64,000 nt of DNA from [Mycobacterium] manitobense (GTDB taxonomy: Bacteria; Actinomycetota; Actinomycetes; Mycobacteriales; Mycobacteriaceae). Numbering within the stretch: position 1 is the stretch's first letter; each line of letters opens with the position of its first letter. A program made the position numbers and the translations under genes. The stretch spans positions 167,703 through 231,702 of the forward strand of contig NZ_JACKSJ010000148.1 in NCBI RefSeq assembly GCF_025821665.1, read 5' to 3'. The notes under the pieces are model-generated. The model made no database searches and was not told the origin of the DNA. It saw nothing but the letters and a program-made list of their open reading frames with translations. This document shows, one piece after another, positions 46,283-54,865 of this stretch.

Positions 46283-47407
46283 ATGTATCGGTTGAGCCGC
46301 AGCAAGAATGACGTTCTGCGATCGTCGGCAGCGGCGGTCGTTGCGGTTCTTGCCGTCGCCGCGGGGCTGGCAGGCGATTGTGTTGCGGTTGGCGACCCAC
46401 TCGAAGACAGTTCTGCACTCCTGCAACGAGAATTCGATCAGCTGAAACCCGGCGAGGCACTCACCTTGGACCGGGAGACGTTCAACCACGACAGCGTCCT
46501 TCATATTGACGTGCCGGGGGTGCGCATCGACGGAAACGGCGCCAGGCTGCAAGCCACCAATGACGAGACGTCGTCGGTGCAGATAACGGCCCCTGGTGTG
46601 ACGCTCACAAACGTCACATTGTCGGCGCCCCCGAGCGGCCGGCGTTGGACCGGGCTCGATCAGCACAAGTTGGTGGTACGCGCGAACGACGTGACCGTGA
46701 GGGGCGTTGTGGTCGATGGTTCCGCCGCTGCCGGCGTGTTCGTACAAGGCGCCGAAAATTTTCGGATCGACGGCGTGACCGTCGAAGACACCCGCGCCGA
46801 CGGCATTCACGTGACTGGTGGTTCCGGTAACGGGCAGATCAACAATCCCGCTACCGCCCGGACAGGAGACGACGGTGTCGCGGTGGTCTCGTACGCCGAC
46901 GACGCGGCATCGTGCGCCGACATCGTGGTGAACTCGCCGGTCGTCAACGGCACTCGGTGGGGACGTGGCGTGTCGGTTGTCGGCGGGGAGAATGTATCGA
47001 TCCGAAACCTGCACGTCGACGGAACGAGTGGCGCGGGGGTTTACATCGCCTCCGAGGGAGGCCCGCAGTATTACACGAGGTCAGCACACGCGATCGACGT
47101 ATCGGGCGGTACCGTCACGAACGCTAATGTCAATCCCGGGGTCATCCAGGGCGCAGTCTTGGTCTATGCCGGCAATGCGAGCGAAGACGTCAGCAATGTC
47201 TCGGTTTCCGACCTCACGATCTCGAACACGGCCAAGACCGCCCAGCGCAACATCGGGATCGTGGTAGACGCCGGCACAGTGGGCGACATCGCTCTCCGCG
47301 GAATCCGTCTGGAGCAGACGAGTCTTCCAGCCCTCGACGCCAACACTCCGCCAAGTGGCTATTCGGCAACAGACTTCACGCTGGACGGCAATGCGATCGT
47401 GCCCTGA
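46283..47407 (+). CDS. secreted right-handed beta-helix protein, GH28-like
   Basis: 374 aa. ATG 46283 chosen for GGAG five to eight bases upstream; a GTG at 46268 is possible. An N-terminal hydrophobic segment (about 16-35) suggests export. The rest is repeated short beta-coils (VRIDGNGARL, VTLTNVTL, VTVRGVVVDG, FRIDGVTVED) of a parallel beta-helix. Segments ADGIHV and TGDDGVAV resemble the paired acidic sites of polygalacturonase-type GH28 enzymes; the later GHG motif was not found. It could cleave or modify the polysaccharide made by the operon converging on it; the gap to that operon is five bases. Function inferred. Confidence 0.75.
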   Translation: MYRLSRSKNDVLRSSAAAVVAVLAVAAGLAGDCVAVGDPLEDSSALLQREFDQLKPGEALTLDRETFNHDSVLHIDVPGVRIDGNGARLQATNDETSSVQITAPGVTLTNVTLSAPPSGRRWTGLDQHKLVVRANDVTVRGVVVDGSAAAGVFVQGAENFRIDGVTVEDTRADGIHVTGGSGNGQINNPATARTGDDGVAVVSYADDAASCADIVVNSPVVNGTRWGRGVSVVGGENVSIRNLHVDGTSGAGVYIASEGGPQYYTRSAHAIDVSGGTVTNANVNPGVIQGAVLVYAGNASEDVSNVSVSDLTISNTAKTAQRNIGIVVDAGTVGDIALRGIRLEQTSLPALDANTPPSGYSATDFTLDGNAIVP

Positions 47408-47412
47408 CGTGA

Positions 47413-48459
47413 TCATCTCAACTCCGCTAAGACACAACGCAGAATGGAATCGGCTGACTGCTTCCATGTGTACCGCTGCGCGTTGCGCGTGCCACGACGG
47501 CGCAGGTCGGCGGTCAGACGATCGTCCCGCTCGAGTGAATCGAGTGCGGAAAGCAAATGTGTCACGTCGTCGGGTGGAAAATATATTGCGGCGTCACCGC
47601 CGACCTCGGGCAACGACGCCGCGTTCGAACTGACGACCGGGCAGCACAAGCTCTGCGCTTCCAGTACCGGCAGTCCGAATCCTTCATATCGCGATGGAAT
47701 CACCAGTGCTCGCGAATTTCGGTACAACCACACGAGTTCTGCGTCGGTGAGTCGGCCTGCGATAGTTGCCGTCTGCGCCGATGAAGACGCCGGTGCGAAG
47801 ACATGCACACTGCCAGCGGTGCCGACGACGACGACCCGCCGACCCGAGGCAGTGATCGCGTCGACCGGACGGCTGACATTCTTGTGCTTCGCGAGGGTAC
47901 CCACAACGATGTAGGGGTCGATGGGTACCGCCATGTCAGGCTTTTTCGGATCGACTCGAGCGAGCGAGTCTGCCGCGCAGCCCGCGATGATGAAGCGGTC
48001 GGCCGGGATGCCAAGGACGTCGGCGAGCTCCCGGGCGCTGAACGACGACACGGTTGCCAACTTGCGCGCCGATCTCGCCAGAACGAAATACATGACGAAA
48101 TAGAACGCAACGAACGACTTACGAAAGGTGCGCGGGTACCGAAACGGCGTAGCGTCGTGCATCGTCACCAGCTGGCGCTTCTTCAGCAGGGGCGCGGGTC
48201 CAGCGAAGTTGAGTAACATCTCACCCCGCGTGGCCCAGGGCAGATACACCTGCTCGAACAGCACGCCGCGCAACGGCGCCCGACGAATCTCGAGCCGCGG
48301 GAGATTTGTCCAGTCGGGCAGAGGGGCGTCGTTCGGTAGGTGAAGTATGAGGTCGACCTCGGCCGCCTCGGCGATCGCCAGCGTGATCTCGGAGGCGTAT
48401 CGCTGCGTTCCGGTGAGTGATTGGCTGAGCCACTTGCCATTCACGTGAACAGATTGCAT
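47413..48459 (-). CDS. GT4-family glycosyltransferase
   Basis: 348-aa GT-B fold glycosyltransferase. The C-terminal nucleotide-sugar domain has the retaining E-x7-E motif in SRYEGFGLPVLEAQSL, and the N-terminal part begins HVNGKWLSQSLTGTQRYA. Sugar specificity unknown. Last gene of the polysaccharide operon; its start lies 19 bases inside the preceding gene. Confidence 0.88.
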   Translation of the reverse strand: MQSVHVNGKWLSQSLTGTQRYASEITLAIAEAAEVDLILHLPNDAPLPDWTNLPRLEIRRAPLRGVLFEQVYLPWATRGEMLLNFAGPAPLLKKRQLVTMHDATPFRYPRTFRKSFVAFYFVMYFVLARSARKLATVSSFSARELADVLGIPADRFIIAGCAADSLARVDPKKPDMAVPIDPYIVVGTLAKHKNVSRPVDAITASGRRVVVVGTAGSVHVFAPASSSAQTATIAGRLTDAELVWLYRNSRALVIPSRYEGFGLPVLEAQSLCCPVVSSNAASLPEVGGDAAIYFPPDDVTHLLSALDSLERDDRLTADLRRRGTRNAQRYTWKQSADSILRCVLAELR

Positions 48460-49592
48460 GACGCGCCGATGTAGGGCGCATACAAGGTGCGCAGCGAAAG
48501 TTGTTGCATTTCATCGGAGTTGTCGGACAAGGCTGCCTTGGTCTCCATTACGGCGATTCTGCGCGGACGCTCACCGCACATGCCGAGCAGGGCCTCACAC
48601 AACTGGTGTGGGTGGTCGATGACGACAGGCATATCCATTCCCGACAGGTAAGGACGGTTTCGTGCGATCACGGGTAGGCCCGCCGCGCTTGCCTCCAATA
48701 TGGAGATGGGAAAGCCTTCCCACAGAGCGGTGTGGAGGTAGACATCGCACGAGGCAAGCACGGCCAGAGCCTCGCTCCGGGAAACCCATCCAGTGACTTC
48801 GATTCCCCGAGCGCGTAGCTGAGCGACATGTGCGGACTCGCCACCGCCAATCCACACCGCTCGCACATCCGGGCGCTGCGCCGTGACGGAAGCCACCGCA
48901 TCGGCGAAGAAGGTGTGATCCTTCTGGTTTCCGAGCCGTCCATTCCCGGCAATTCGAATCGTGTCGTGTGCGTGAGTGTCCATCTGGCGCGCGAGGCGGG
49001 CCTGTCCGACATTCGGCACGACCGCAACGCGCGGACGACTGATGGGCCAGCGTGACAACTGCCCTTCGCGCGGCGAACACGATGCGTAACAGGTTGTGTT
49101 GAAGGACAGGAGCCACTCGACCGCGCGGAAGCACTGCCGGATCGGCCACGCCACATCCAAGCGCTCGAACGAGTAGCAATGTGGCGTGTAGACGATGGGG
49201 GTGGCCGACTTCCGCACCGACATGCGCACATACACTCCGGCTTTACTCGAGTGAGCGTGAATGATGAGGGGCCGGTCGCTGTTCGCGATGAACACACGGA
49301 GGAAGCGGATTCTCGCGTAATGGCCCGAGGGGAGCTCGGTGACCGTGACGAACCCGGCGAACTCCGCAGAACCCACCGCCGCCTCGGTGCGAGCCGAGTA
49401 CACGAGATGATGGTCGGCAGCCGAGTAGTTCCTCACGTAATCGCGAATAGCCGCGGCGGTTCCGCTACCGAAAGATTCGGTGACGTGCACGATTCGAGGT
49501 CGCGCCGCAAGCGATGCGGCGGCGATGCTTCCTTCTTGGCCGCCGACGTGGCGAACAGAATGAGGAAGGTCCAAGGACACGTGGCGAGTCAT
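48441..49592 (-). CDS. GT4-family glycosyltransferase
   Basis: 383 aa from ATG 49592, which overlaps the polymerase gene stop by four bases (ATGA). Upstream in-frame sequence lies inside that gene and is not used. GT-B fold: N-terminal acceptor domain (ESFGSGTAAAIRDYVRNY, IIHAHSSKAGVYVR), C-terminal donor domain (IAGNGRLGNQKDHTFF, HTALWEGFPISILEASA). Adds a sugar to the lipid-linked repeat unit; donor unknown. Confidence 0.88.
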   Translation of the reverse strand: MTRHVSLDLPHSVRHVGGQEGSIAAASLAARPRIVHVTESFGSGTAAAIRDYVRNYSAADHHLVYSARTEAAVGSAEFAGFVTVTELPSGHYARIRFLRVFIANSDRPLIIHAHSSKAGVYVRMSVRKSATPIVYTPHCYSFERLDVAWPIRQCFRAVEWLLSFNTTCYASCSPREGQLSRWPISRPRVAVVPNVGQARLARQMDTHAHDTIRIAGNGRLGNQKDHTFFADAVASVTAQRPDVRAVWIGGGESAHVAQLRARGIEVTGWVSRSEALAVLASCDVYLHTALWEGFPISILEASAAGLPVIARNRPYLSGMDMPVVIDHPHQLCEALLGMCGERPRRIAVMETKAALSDNSDEMQQLSLRTLYAPYIGASCNLFT

Positions 49593-50935
49593 CTCTGTAC
49601 GCCGGACATCGCGCGTGTCGCGCCTGCCATCTGCCCAGCCATCAGGCTTTCGTGCCGGGTTACCCGCTTCAAGGTCATGGCCAACACGATCAGTGCGATC
49701 CAGGACGGAAAGAAGCGACCCTCGGCCCACTGCACATAACGCGGCAGTTCAATCAGACCGAAGAACAGAAGCGGGTAAGCCAACAGTCCGAACGCTTCAC
49801 CATTCCGAAAGCTGCGGTACAGAAGTCCGGCGATGACACCGACGACAGCAAAATAGACCAGACCCAGGGTGACCCCGTAATCGAGGAAGGGAGCAGCGTA
49901 ACCCGTTGAATTGTTGAACTCCGGATTGGCGTGATGATTCAGCAGCATCTCGTAGTCGGCATCGGTGGCCGGTCCGTTGCGTCCTGGGAGGTCACCCAGA
50001 ACCCAGCTCTGGAGTCCTAGTTGTTGTAATCCAGGGGCTTCGTACAGAAAATCGACCGTACGGTCAGGCGCGCCGCCCGTCCGGGTGAGATGGGTGAGTT
50101 CGAGGAATCCGTTGTTGATCGCCGTCGCGTAGTAACCGGCGCCGCGCTCGACGGAGAACTGCAGCAGGCCGTCGTTATGTCCCCGGTAGAAGTTCCAGCT
50201 CCGGAAGTACTCGAAGCCGGCGAAGACGGCGATGCTGCCGGGAATCACGATGATCGGTGACCATTGGACGATGCGGGTGACCCTCCCATTCGTCGCCATG
50301 CGCATGCACGCGACGACGGCCAGGGGTACGACGAGTTCCACAATCGCGAGGCGTTCCGACCACAAGAACGCGCGCGGGAGCGCCATCGCCATGACGGCGC
50401 AGACCTTGATGACTTCAGCTCTCGATATGCGTTGCGCCAGAGACAAGCTCGAAACGATCACCGCAGGGCATCCGAATTGCGTCATCGTGGTGAGCCCCGG
50501 CACCGTGCCAACCGTGTCCTTGATCGCAGGTGACCCGCGATAGCCGGATGCTGCGTGCAGGTCGGTCACGTCGACGCCGGCGCGCACCAACATCACCGCG
50601 AAGCTGACTGTCCCGATCGTGGTAAGGCAGACCAGAACTGTGCTCGCCTTACCCAGCAGTGACACCGCTTTCGGGCTCAGGTCAGGCCATTCCCTCGCTG
50701 CGGACGCTTCCGTACCGATGGCAATCACCGCGCTGGCTGTCAAGGCCAGAGCCATCGCACCGCACAACATGAGGAGCAGTGCCGATCCGGTCACCGATTT
50801 CGGTGTGTTCCACAGCTCGCGGAATCGGTCGTCTCCGACGGCGGCAGTGAGCGATACCGACGCAGCGGCGACGGAGATGGAAACCGTAACAGGGGAAAGC
50901 CACCAGACGCCAGGCGGTCTAGCGCGCCGGTACAT
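49589..50935 (-). CDS. Wzy-like polysaccharide polymerase
   Basis: 448-aa membrane protein with about ten hydrophobic segments and a large hydrophilic loop near residues 255-345 (HANPEFNNSTGYAAPFLDYG close to its end), the layout of O-antigen/repeat-unit polymerases. Such proteins have little sequence conservation, so the call rests on topology and position between chain-length and glycosyltransferase genes. Overlaps the upstream gene by 17 bases. Confidence 0.75.
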   Translation of the reverse strand: MYRRARPPGVWWLSPVTVSISVAAASVSLTAAVGDDRFRELWNTPKSVTGSALLLMLCGAMALALTASAVIAIGTEASAAREWPDLSPKAVSLLGKASTVLVCLTTIGTVSFAVMLVRAGVDVTDLHAASGYRGSPAIKDTVGTVPGLTTMTQFGCPAVIVSSLSLAQRISRAEVIKVCAVMAMALPRAFLWSERLAIVELVVPLAVVACMRMATNGRVTRIVQWSPIIVIPGSIAVFAGFEYFRSWNFYRGHNDGLLQFSVERGAGYYATAINNGFLELTHLTRTGGAPDRTVDFLYEAPGLQQLGLQSWVLGDLPGRNGPATDADYEMLLNHHANPEFNNSTGYAAPFLDYGVTLGLVYFAVVGVIAGLLYRSFRNGEAFGLLAYPLLFFGLIELPRYVQWAEGRFFPSWIALIVLAMTLKRVTRHESLMAGQMAGATRAMSGVQR

Positions 50936-52253
50936 CCGCGAGGCCAGACTTGTGCGACACCGGCGTCTTCGCCTGGGCCGGCCAGTACGCCATGGTCGAA
51001 TTGTGGGAACGGGTCGGACTCCACCACTGCCGATAGGTGAACACAGCCAGTAGAGGCAGCGAGCTCGAAGCAGTTGCCGAACGCACGGCGAGAATCTGCG
51101 GCACCGTGTCGACGTTCAGCCGGCCGACCACGATTAGGTCGGTGGCTGCACCGATGGCTTCCGCTGTCAGCGCCGAATCACCGATCGCTCCCGCATCGAC
51201 GATCATCGCGCCTCCGCCGTTCTTCGCTGAAAGCATGAGGACAGACGCCCGATCCAGCCTCACGCGCGTCACTGATCCGTTCTCGGCTGCAGCGAATTCC
51301 AGAAGCGATGCCACGGTTTTGGTTTCAGAACGTCGAGACGCTCCGATCACGACGATCACACGGATCGGGGTTGACCCGCGGCACTGCGCATACAGCGTGC
51401 GCGCGAGGACTGCCCGGCCGTTCGCGGACTCGTGCGAGTCGCGTAGTTCCACCGCTGGCACGATGAGCCCATCGACCATGTCCAGGACCTCGGCCGCCGA
51501 TCTCAAACGGTTCGATCGATTGCGGATGGCGGTCAGCCCCAGGATCACGAGAAGGCCGCCCACCAGGCCTCCGAACAGTACTGCGATCGCCAATGAGTTG
51601 TTCGCCGCGTCGTCGACGGTCGGCGTCTGAACGACCTCCAGCGCGACCGATTCCGCGGCCTGCAGCAGAATGACCTCCCGGAGGTTCTGCACCTCCACGG
51701 CCCGCGCGCCGTCGGTCGCACCGTCCGCACTTCGCTCCCATCCGTCGAGCCTCGGCAGCACGCTCGACAATTGCTCGTCGATACGTCGCTTCAACTGCCG
51801 CCGGTAGACGTCGATGGCCGTGTCCACAGCTTCCACCGCCGCGTCACCTGTCGGAGCAATCCCTGTGATGGTCAACACCGGCGACGTGCCGTTCTGGGTG
51901 ACCAGCACGGTCGCGGGCGCCACCCTGCCCATGGCGCCGCCCACTGCGCGGGCGAAGCCGGGGCTCGACAGGTAGGCGACCTCGCCGGCCACGTAGCTTT
52001 CCACGCTCGCATCCGTGCGGGCGGCCGTTGCGCCTGATGCGAGCGCACTGAGGTCGGCCGTTGGGGCGATGCGGACCAAGGCGCTGGCGGTTGCTTCGCC
52101 GCTTTGTGCGCGACTGACCAGTCCACCGGAGACGGCTCCCACCCCGACGCCGACTAGCGCTCCGACGATGAGTAGTGCAATCCACGCTCGCTGTGCGGGA
52201 CCGGAGATCGCCGCAGCCGCTGAGGGGTGAATTCTTGTGACTTCGTCGGACAT
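50919..52253 (-). CDS. Wzz/Wzc-like chain-length protein with degenerate nucleotide-binding domain
   Basis: 444 aa. Transmembrane segments at about 23-45 and 222-243 enclose an extracytoplasmic domain rich in helices (about 50-215), the Wzz polysaccharide co-polymerase plan. The cytoplasmic C-terminal domain resembles bacterial tyrosine kinases of the Wzc/CpsD type, but the Walker A position reads GASRRSETKT (304-313), without the G-K-T/S end, and the Walker B-like stretch is MIVDAGAIGDSA. No C-terminal Tyr cluster is visible. It likely controls chain length without kinase activity. Confidence 0.78.
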   Translation of the reverse strand: MSDEVTRIHPSAAAAISGPAQRAWIALLIVGALVGVGVGAVSGGLVSRAQSGEATASALVRIAPTADLSALASGATAARTDASVESYVAGEVAYLSSPGFARAVGGAMGRVAPATVLVTQNGTSPVLTITGIAPTGDAAVEAVDTAIDVYRRQLKRRIDEQLSSVLPRLDGWERSADGATDGARAVEVQNLREVILLQAAESVALEVVQTPTVDDAANNSLAIAVLFGGLVGGLLVILGLTAIRNRSNRLRSAAEVLDMVDGLIVPAVELRDSHESANGRAVLARTLYAQCRGSTPIRVIVVIGASRRSETKTVASLLEFAAAENGSVTRVRLDRASVLMLSAKNGGGAMIVDAGAIGDSALTAEAIGAATDLIVVGRLNVDTVPQILAVRSATASSSLPLLAVFTYRQWWSPTRSHNSTMAYWPAQAKTPVSHKSGLADVPAR

Positions 52254-52255
52254 GA

Positions 52256-53698
52256 CTATGGCGCTCCGCCCATGGTTGAAGGGGTCCGTGACACCTGGAG
52301 CGAATCCCCGGGAACATGTCGGGGATCGCGCCGGCGGGACGAGCCGGTCGCGGAGGCGGAGTCTTCAAGGTCGTCGTCGCGATCCCTCACCAACTCGCGG
52401 AAAGCGCGGATCACGTGATGGTGCGCTCGCGGCGATGCTGAAAGCACCTTGCGCACTGTCATCCATTGGCAGATCGACTTGGCCATCACGCTCAAGCATG
52501 CAACGGTGGCAAGTGTTTTCGGGCCGCCCGCCAACGCTGCGGCCACGGCTGCGGGTAATGCCACCATCAAGACCGTCATCGCCGTTCGTGCTGCCGCCGC
52601 GATGTGTCCGCTGATCACGAGCAGCGTGACGCTGCCGTCGAAATACGCCTGGAAGATTCCGCTCGCGGCGAGTATGAGCAGCACTGCACTCGCGGAACGC
52701 ATCTCGACCCCGTATGCCAGCTCCAAAATGAGCGGTCCCAGAAGAGCCAGCAGCAGAACGACACTGACCGAGACAAGGCTGTTGAGCGTAGCCACATTGG
52801 AAAGCATGCGAACCACCTGCGTTCTCCGGCCGGCAGCCCACAGGCGCGCGGCAGGCGGTGTAACCGCGAGCGCACAGAGGCTGTCAAGCAGCGTCACCTG
52901 TAGCGCGAGCATCGCCGCCGCCGAGTAATGCGTAGCGGCCAGCGGGCTGAACGCGGCTGCGGCCAGGAAGATGGTGCCCTGTCGCAGCATGAATTCGGAG
53001 AGATCCAGGATGAACAAGTGTGCACCTTGGCCCAGAGCCGTTTTGAGGTCCCGGATTCCGAAGGAGATCTCGAAGACGGCGACCTCCCGGCGGGCATGGA
53101 CGCACGCAGCCGCGAACTGTATCCCGCTCACGGCGAGATACGCCCCCAACACCTCCAGCAACGACGGTCGGCTCGAGGTGAACACCATTAAAGCCACCAG
53201 CGGGAGCGCAAGCAGACTGCGAACGTAATGCATTGTCGCCATTGAGGCGCGCACCCGTCCGGCCGCCGCGAAGATGTCGCTGACCATCAAGCGCGTCGAC
53301 TCAATCGCGATGAGAACGGAGGTGAGGATGAACGTCGGCACCAGGTCGGAGTCGCCGATCAAGGCGACGCAGCCGATCAGCGCTATCGCCGGCGCTGTAA
53401 GACACGACAGAACGACAGTCGCATGGAGATGTGTACCGGCGATCTGGCGTCGCTTCCGTGGGTCGCACTCGGCGCCCATGAGGCGAATGACGTTCTGGCC
53501 GAGTCCGAGACGGCCGACAAGTGGACCGAATGACACCGCTGCGAGAATTGCGAAGAATGCCGCGGCATCTCGCAGGGTCAGTTCCCGCACAACGATCACA
53601 GAGAGCAGGAAGGTCGACACGATGCCACCGGCCGCGGCGAACGCACGCCATGCGAAACTGCGACGCATCTCGCTGTTCGCGCCTTCGCTGCTGGTCAC
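52256..53698 (-). CDS. Wzx-like lipid-linked oligosaccharide flippase
   Basis: 480-aa membrane protein of the MOP/polysaccharide exporter type with about 12-14 hydrophobic segments; N-terminal features include VRELTLRDAAAFFAILAAVS and GLGQNVIRLMG. GTG start at 53698. The last 55 residues are hydrophilic and charged. It would move the undecaprenyl-linked repeat unit across the plasma membrane. Confidence 0.83.
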   Translation of the reverse strand: MTSSEGANSEMRRSFAWRAFAAAGGIVSTFLLSVIVVRELTLRDAAAFFAILAAVSFGPLVGRLGLGQNVIRLMGAECDPRKRRQIAGTHLHATVVLSCLTAPAIALIGCVALIGDSDLVPTFILTSVLIAIESTRLMVSDIFAAAGRVRASMATMHYVRSLLALPLVALMVFTSSRPSLLEVLGAYLAVSGIQFAAACVHARREVAVFEISFGIRDLKTALGQGAHLFILDLSEFMLRQGTIFLAAAAFSPLAATHYSAAAMLALQVTLLDSLCALAVTPPAARLWAAGRRTQVVRMLSNVATLNSLVSVSVVLLLALLGPLILELAYGVEMRSASAVLLILAASGIFQAYFDGSVTLLVISGHIAAAARTAMTVLMVALPAAVAAALAGGPKTLATVACLSVMAKSICQWMTVRKVLSASPRAHHHVIRAFRELVRDRDDDLEDSASATGSSRRRDPRHVPGDSLQVSRTPSTMGGAP

Positions 53699-53722
53699 GG
53701 ATACTCAACCTCAGAACGTGAT

Positions 53723-54865
53723 TCAGAAGTACGCCGGGACCTTGAGGCCCGGGTCGAGCGGCTTCGCCGGGTGGACCACTCGCCGCCCGGCCCGCCACAT
53801 GCTGCGCAGCCACCGCTTCTTGGCGAGGAATCCCAGGGGCGGCACCCATGTCGGAAGGCGGCGACGTTCGGCAGCGAAAGCGAAGGCGGTCTTGGCATCA
53901 TCGCGGCCGTGAAGGAGTTGCGATAATCCGTACCAGTAGGCGTAGTCACCCATTGCACGGCGTGAAAGGGTGAGAAGTTCTCCGGCCCCTGGCAGAGCCG
54001 TTCCTTCGTGGGCGAAGAAAGAACCGAACGCGGCCTCATGGTCTTCGAAGTCGAGGACCCTTTGCTTGTTGTAGGGGGCCGACATCTCGGCGTCGTGAAT
54101 CCTGCGGATACCGAGCACCCGATTGCAGCTGGCCACGTCTCCCACCATCGCCAACCGCAGGTACATCTCGAAATCGGCTGTGCGCAAGGCTGACCGATAG
54201 TGACCATCCGCGCCGGCCTCCTTCAATGCGGAGGTGCGAATGATCCATGCTGCGGATCCGACGTCGCAGAACGAGTCGAAGCAGGTTCTACGGATGAACT
54301 CCTCACCCTTCACAACGTTCCAGCGAGTCCGTGCGGCGTCGCATCGCCCCGAGTCGAGAAGTCCGTCGGCAAGCCTCGCCTCGACGCCGTATGCGAAAGC
54401 CACCTCGGGATGTTCATCCAGGAAAGCCTTCTCCAAGTCCAGCGCACCTGCCGGGAGGAGGTCGTCAGCGCCCAGGATCATGAAGTAGTCGGAGCACGCC
54501 CAGTCGATGGCCCGGTTGAAGGAGTGGTGCCAGCCCCGATTCTGCTCGTTCAGGACAACGGTGACACGGTCGTCCGCCGCTGCGATGCCTTGTGCGATCT
54601 CCCGGCTGCCGTCTGTCGACGCGTTGTCGATGATCAGAAGGCGAAGGCTCGGCACCTGCTGGCTGAGCACACTCGTAGCACAGTCGGAGAGATAAGTTCC
54701 GTACTGGTAGGAGGGGATGAAGACATCAACGGTGCTCGACGGGGTTCTTCTGATCATTGGTCGGCAGTTCCTGGCGGTATACGGCTCACACACCTCGCTG
54801 CCCGATACCGGACGATGCTCCGCTGCGTGATTGCTCATCGCGATGTTCCGTCTGTCCTTCGTCAT
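53723..54865 (-). CDS. GT2-family glycosyltransferase
   Basis: 380 aa. I start at ATG 54865, which shares its first base with the stop of the preceding gene (TGATG); ATGs at 54835 and 54757 are alternatives closer to the domain. GT-A fold: DVFIPSYQYGTYLSDCATSVLSQ, IIDNASTDGS and the DxD-type LGADDLLP. Charged C-terminal tail. Sugar unknown. Confidence 0.88.
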   Translation of the reverse strand: MTKDRRNIAMSNHAAEHRPVSGSEVCEPYTARNCRPMIRRTPSSTVDVFIPSYQYGTYLSDCATSVLSQQVPSLRLLIIDNASTDGSREIAQGIAAADDRVTVVLNEQNRGWHHSFNRAIDWACSDYFMILGADDLLPAGALDLEKAFLDEHPEVAFAYGVEARLADGLLDSGRCDAARTRWNVVKGEEFIRRTCFDSFCDVGSAAWIIRTSALKEAGADGHYRSALRTADFEMYLRLAMVGDVASCNRVLGIRRIHDAEMSAPYNKQRVLDFEDHEAAFGSFFAHEGTALPGAGELLTLSRRAMGDYAYWYGLSQLLHGRDDAKTAFAFAAERRRLPTWVPPLGFLAKKRWLRSMWRAGRRVVHPAKPLDPGLKVPAYF

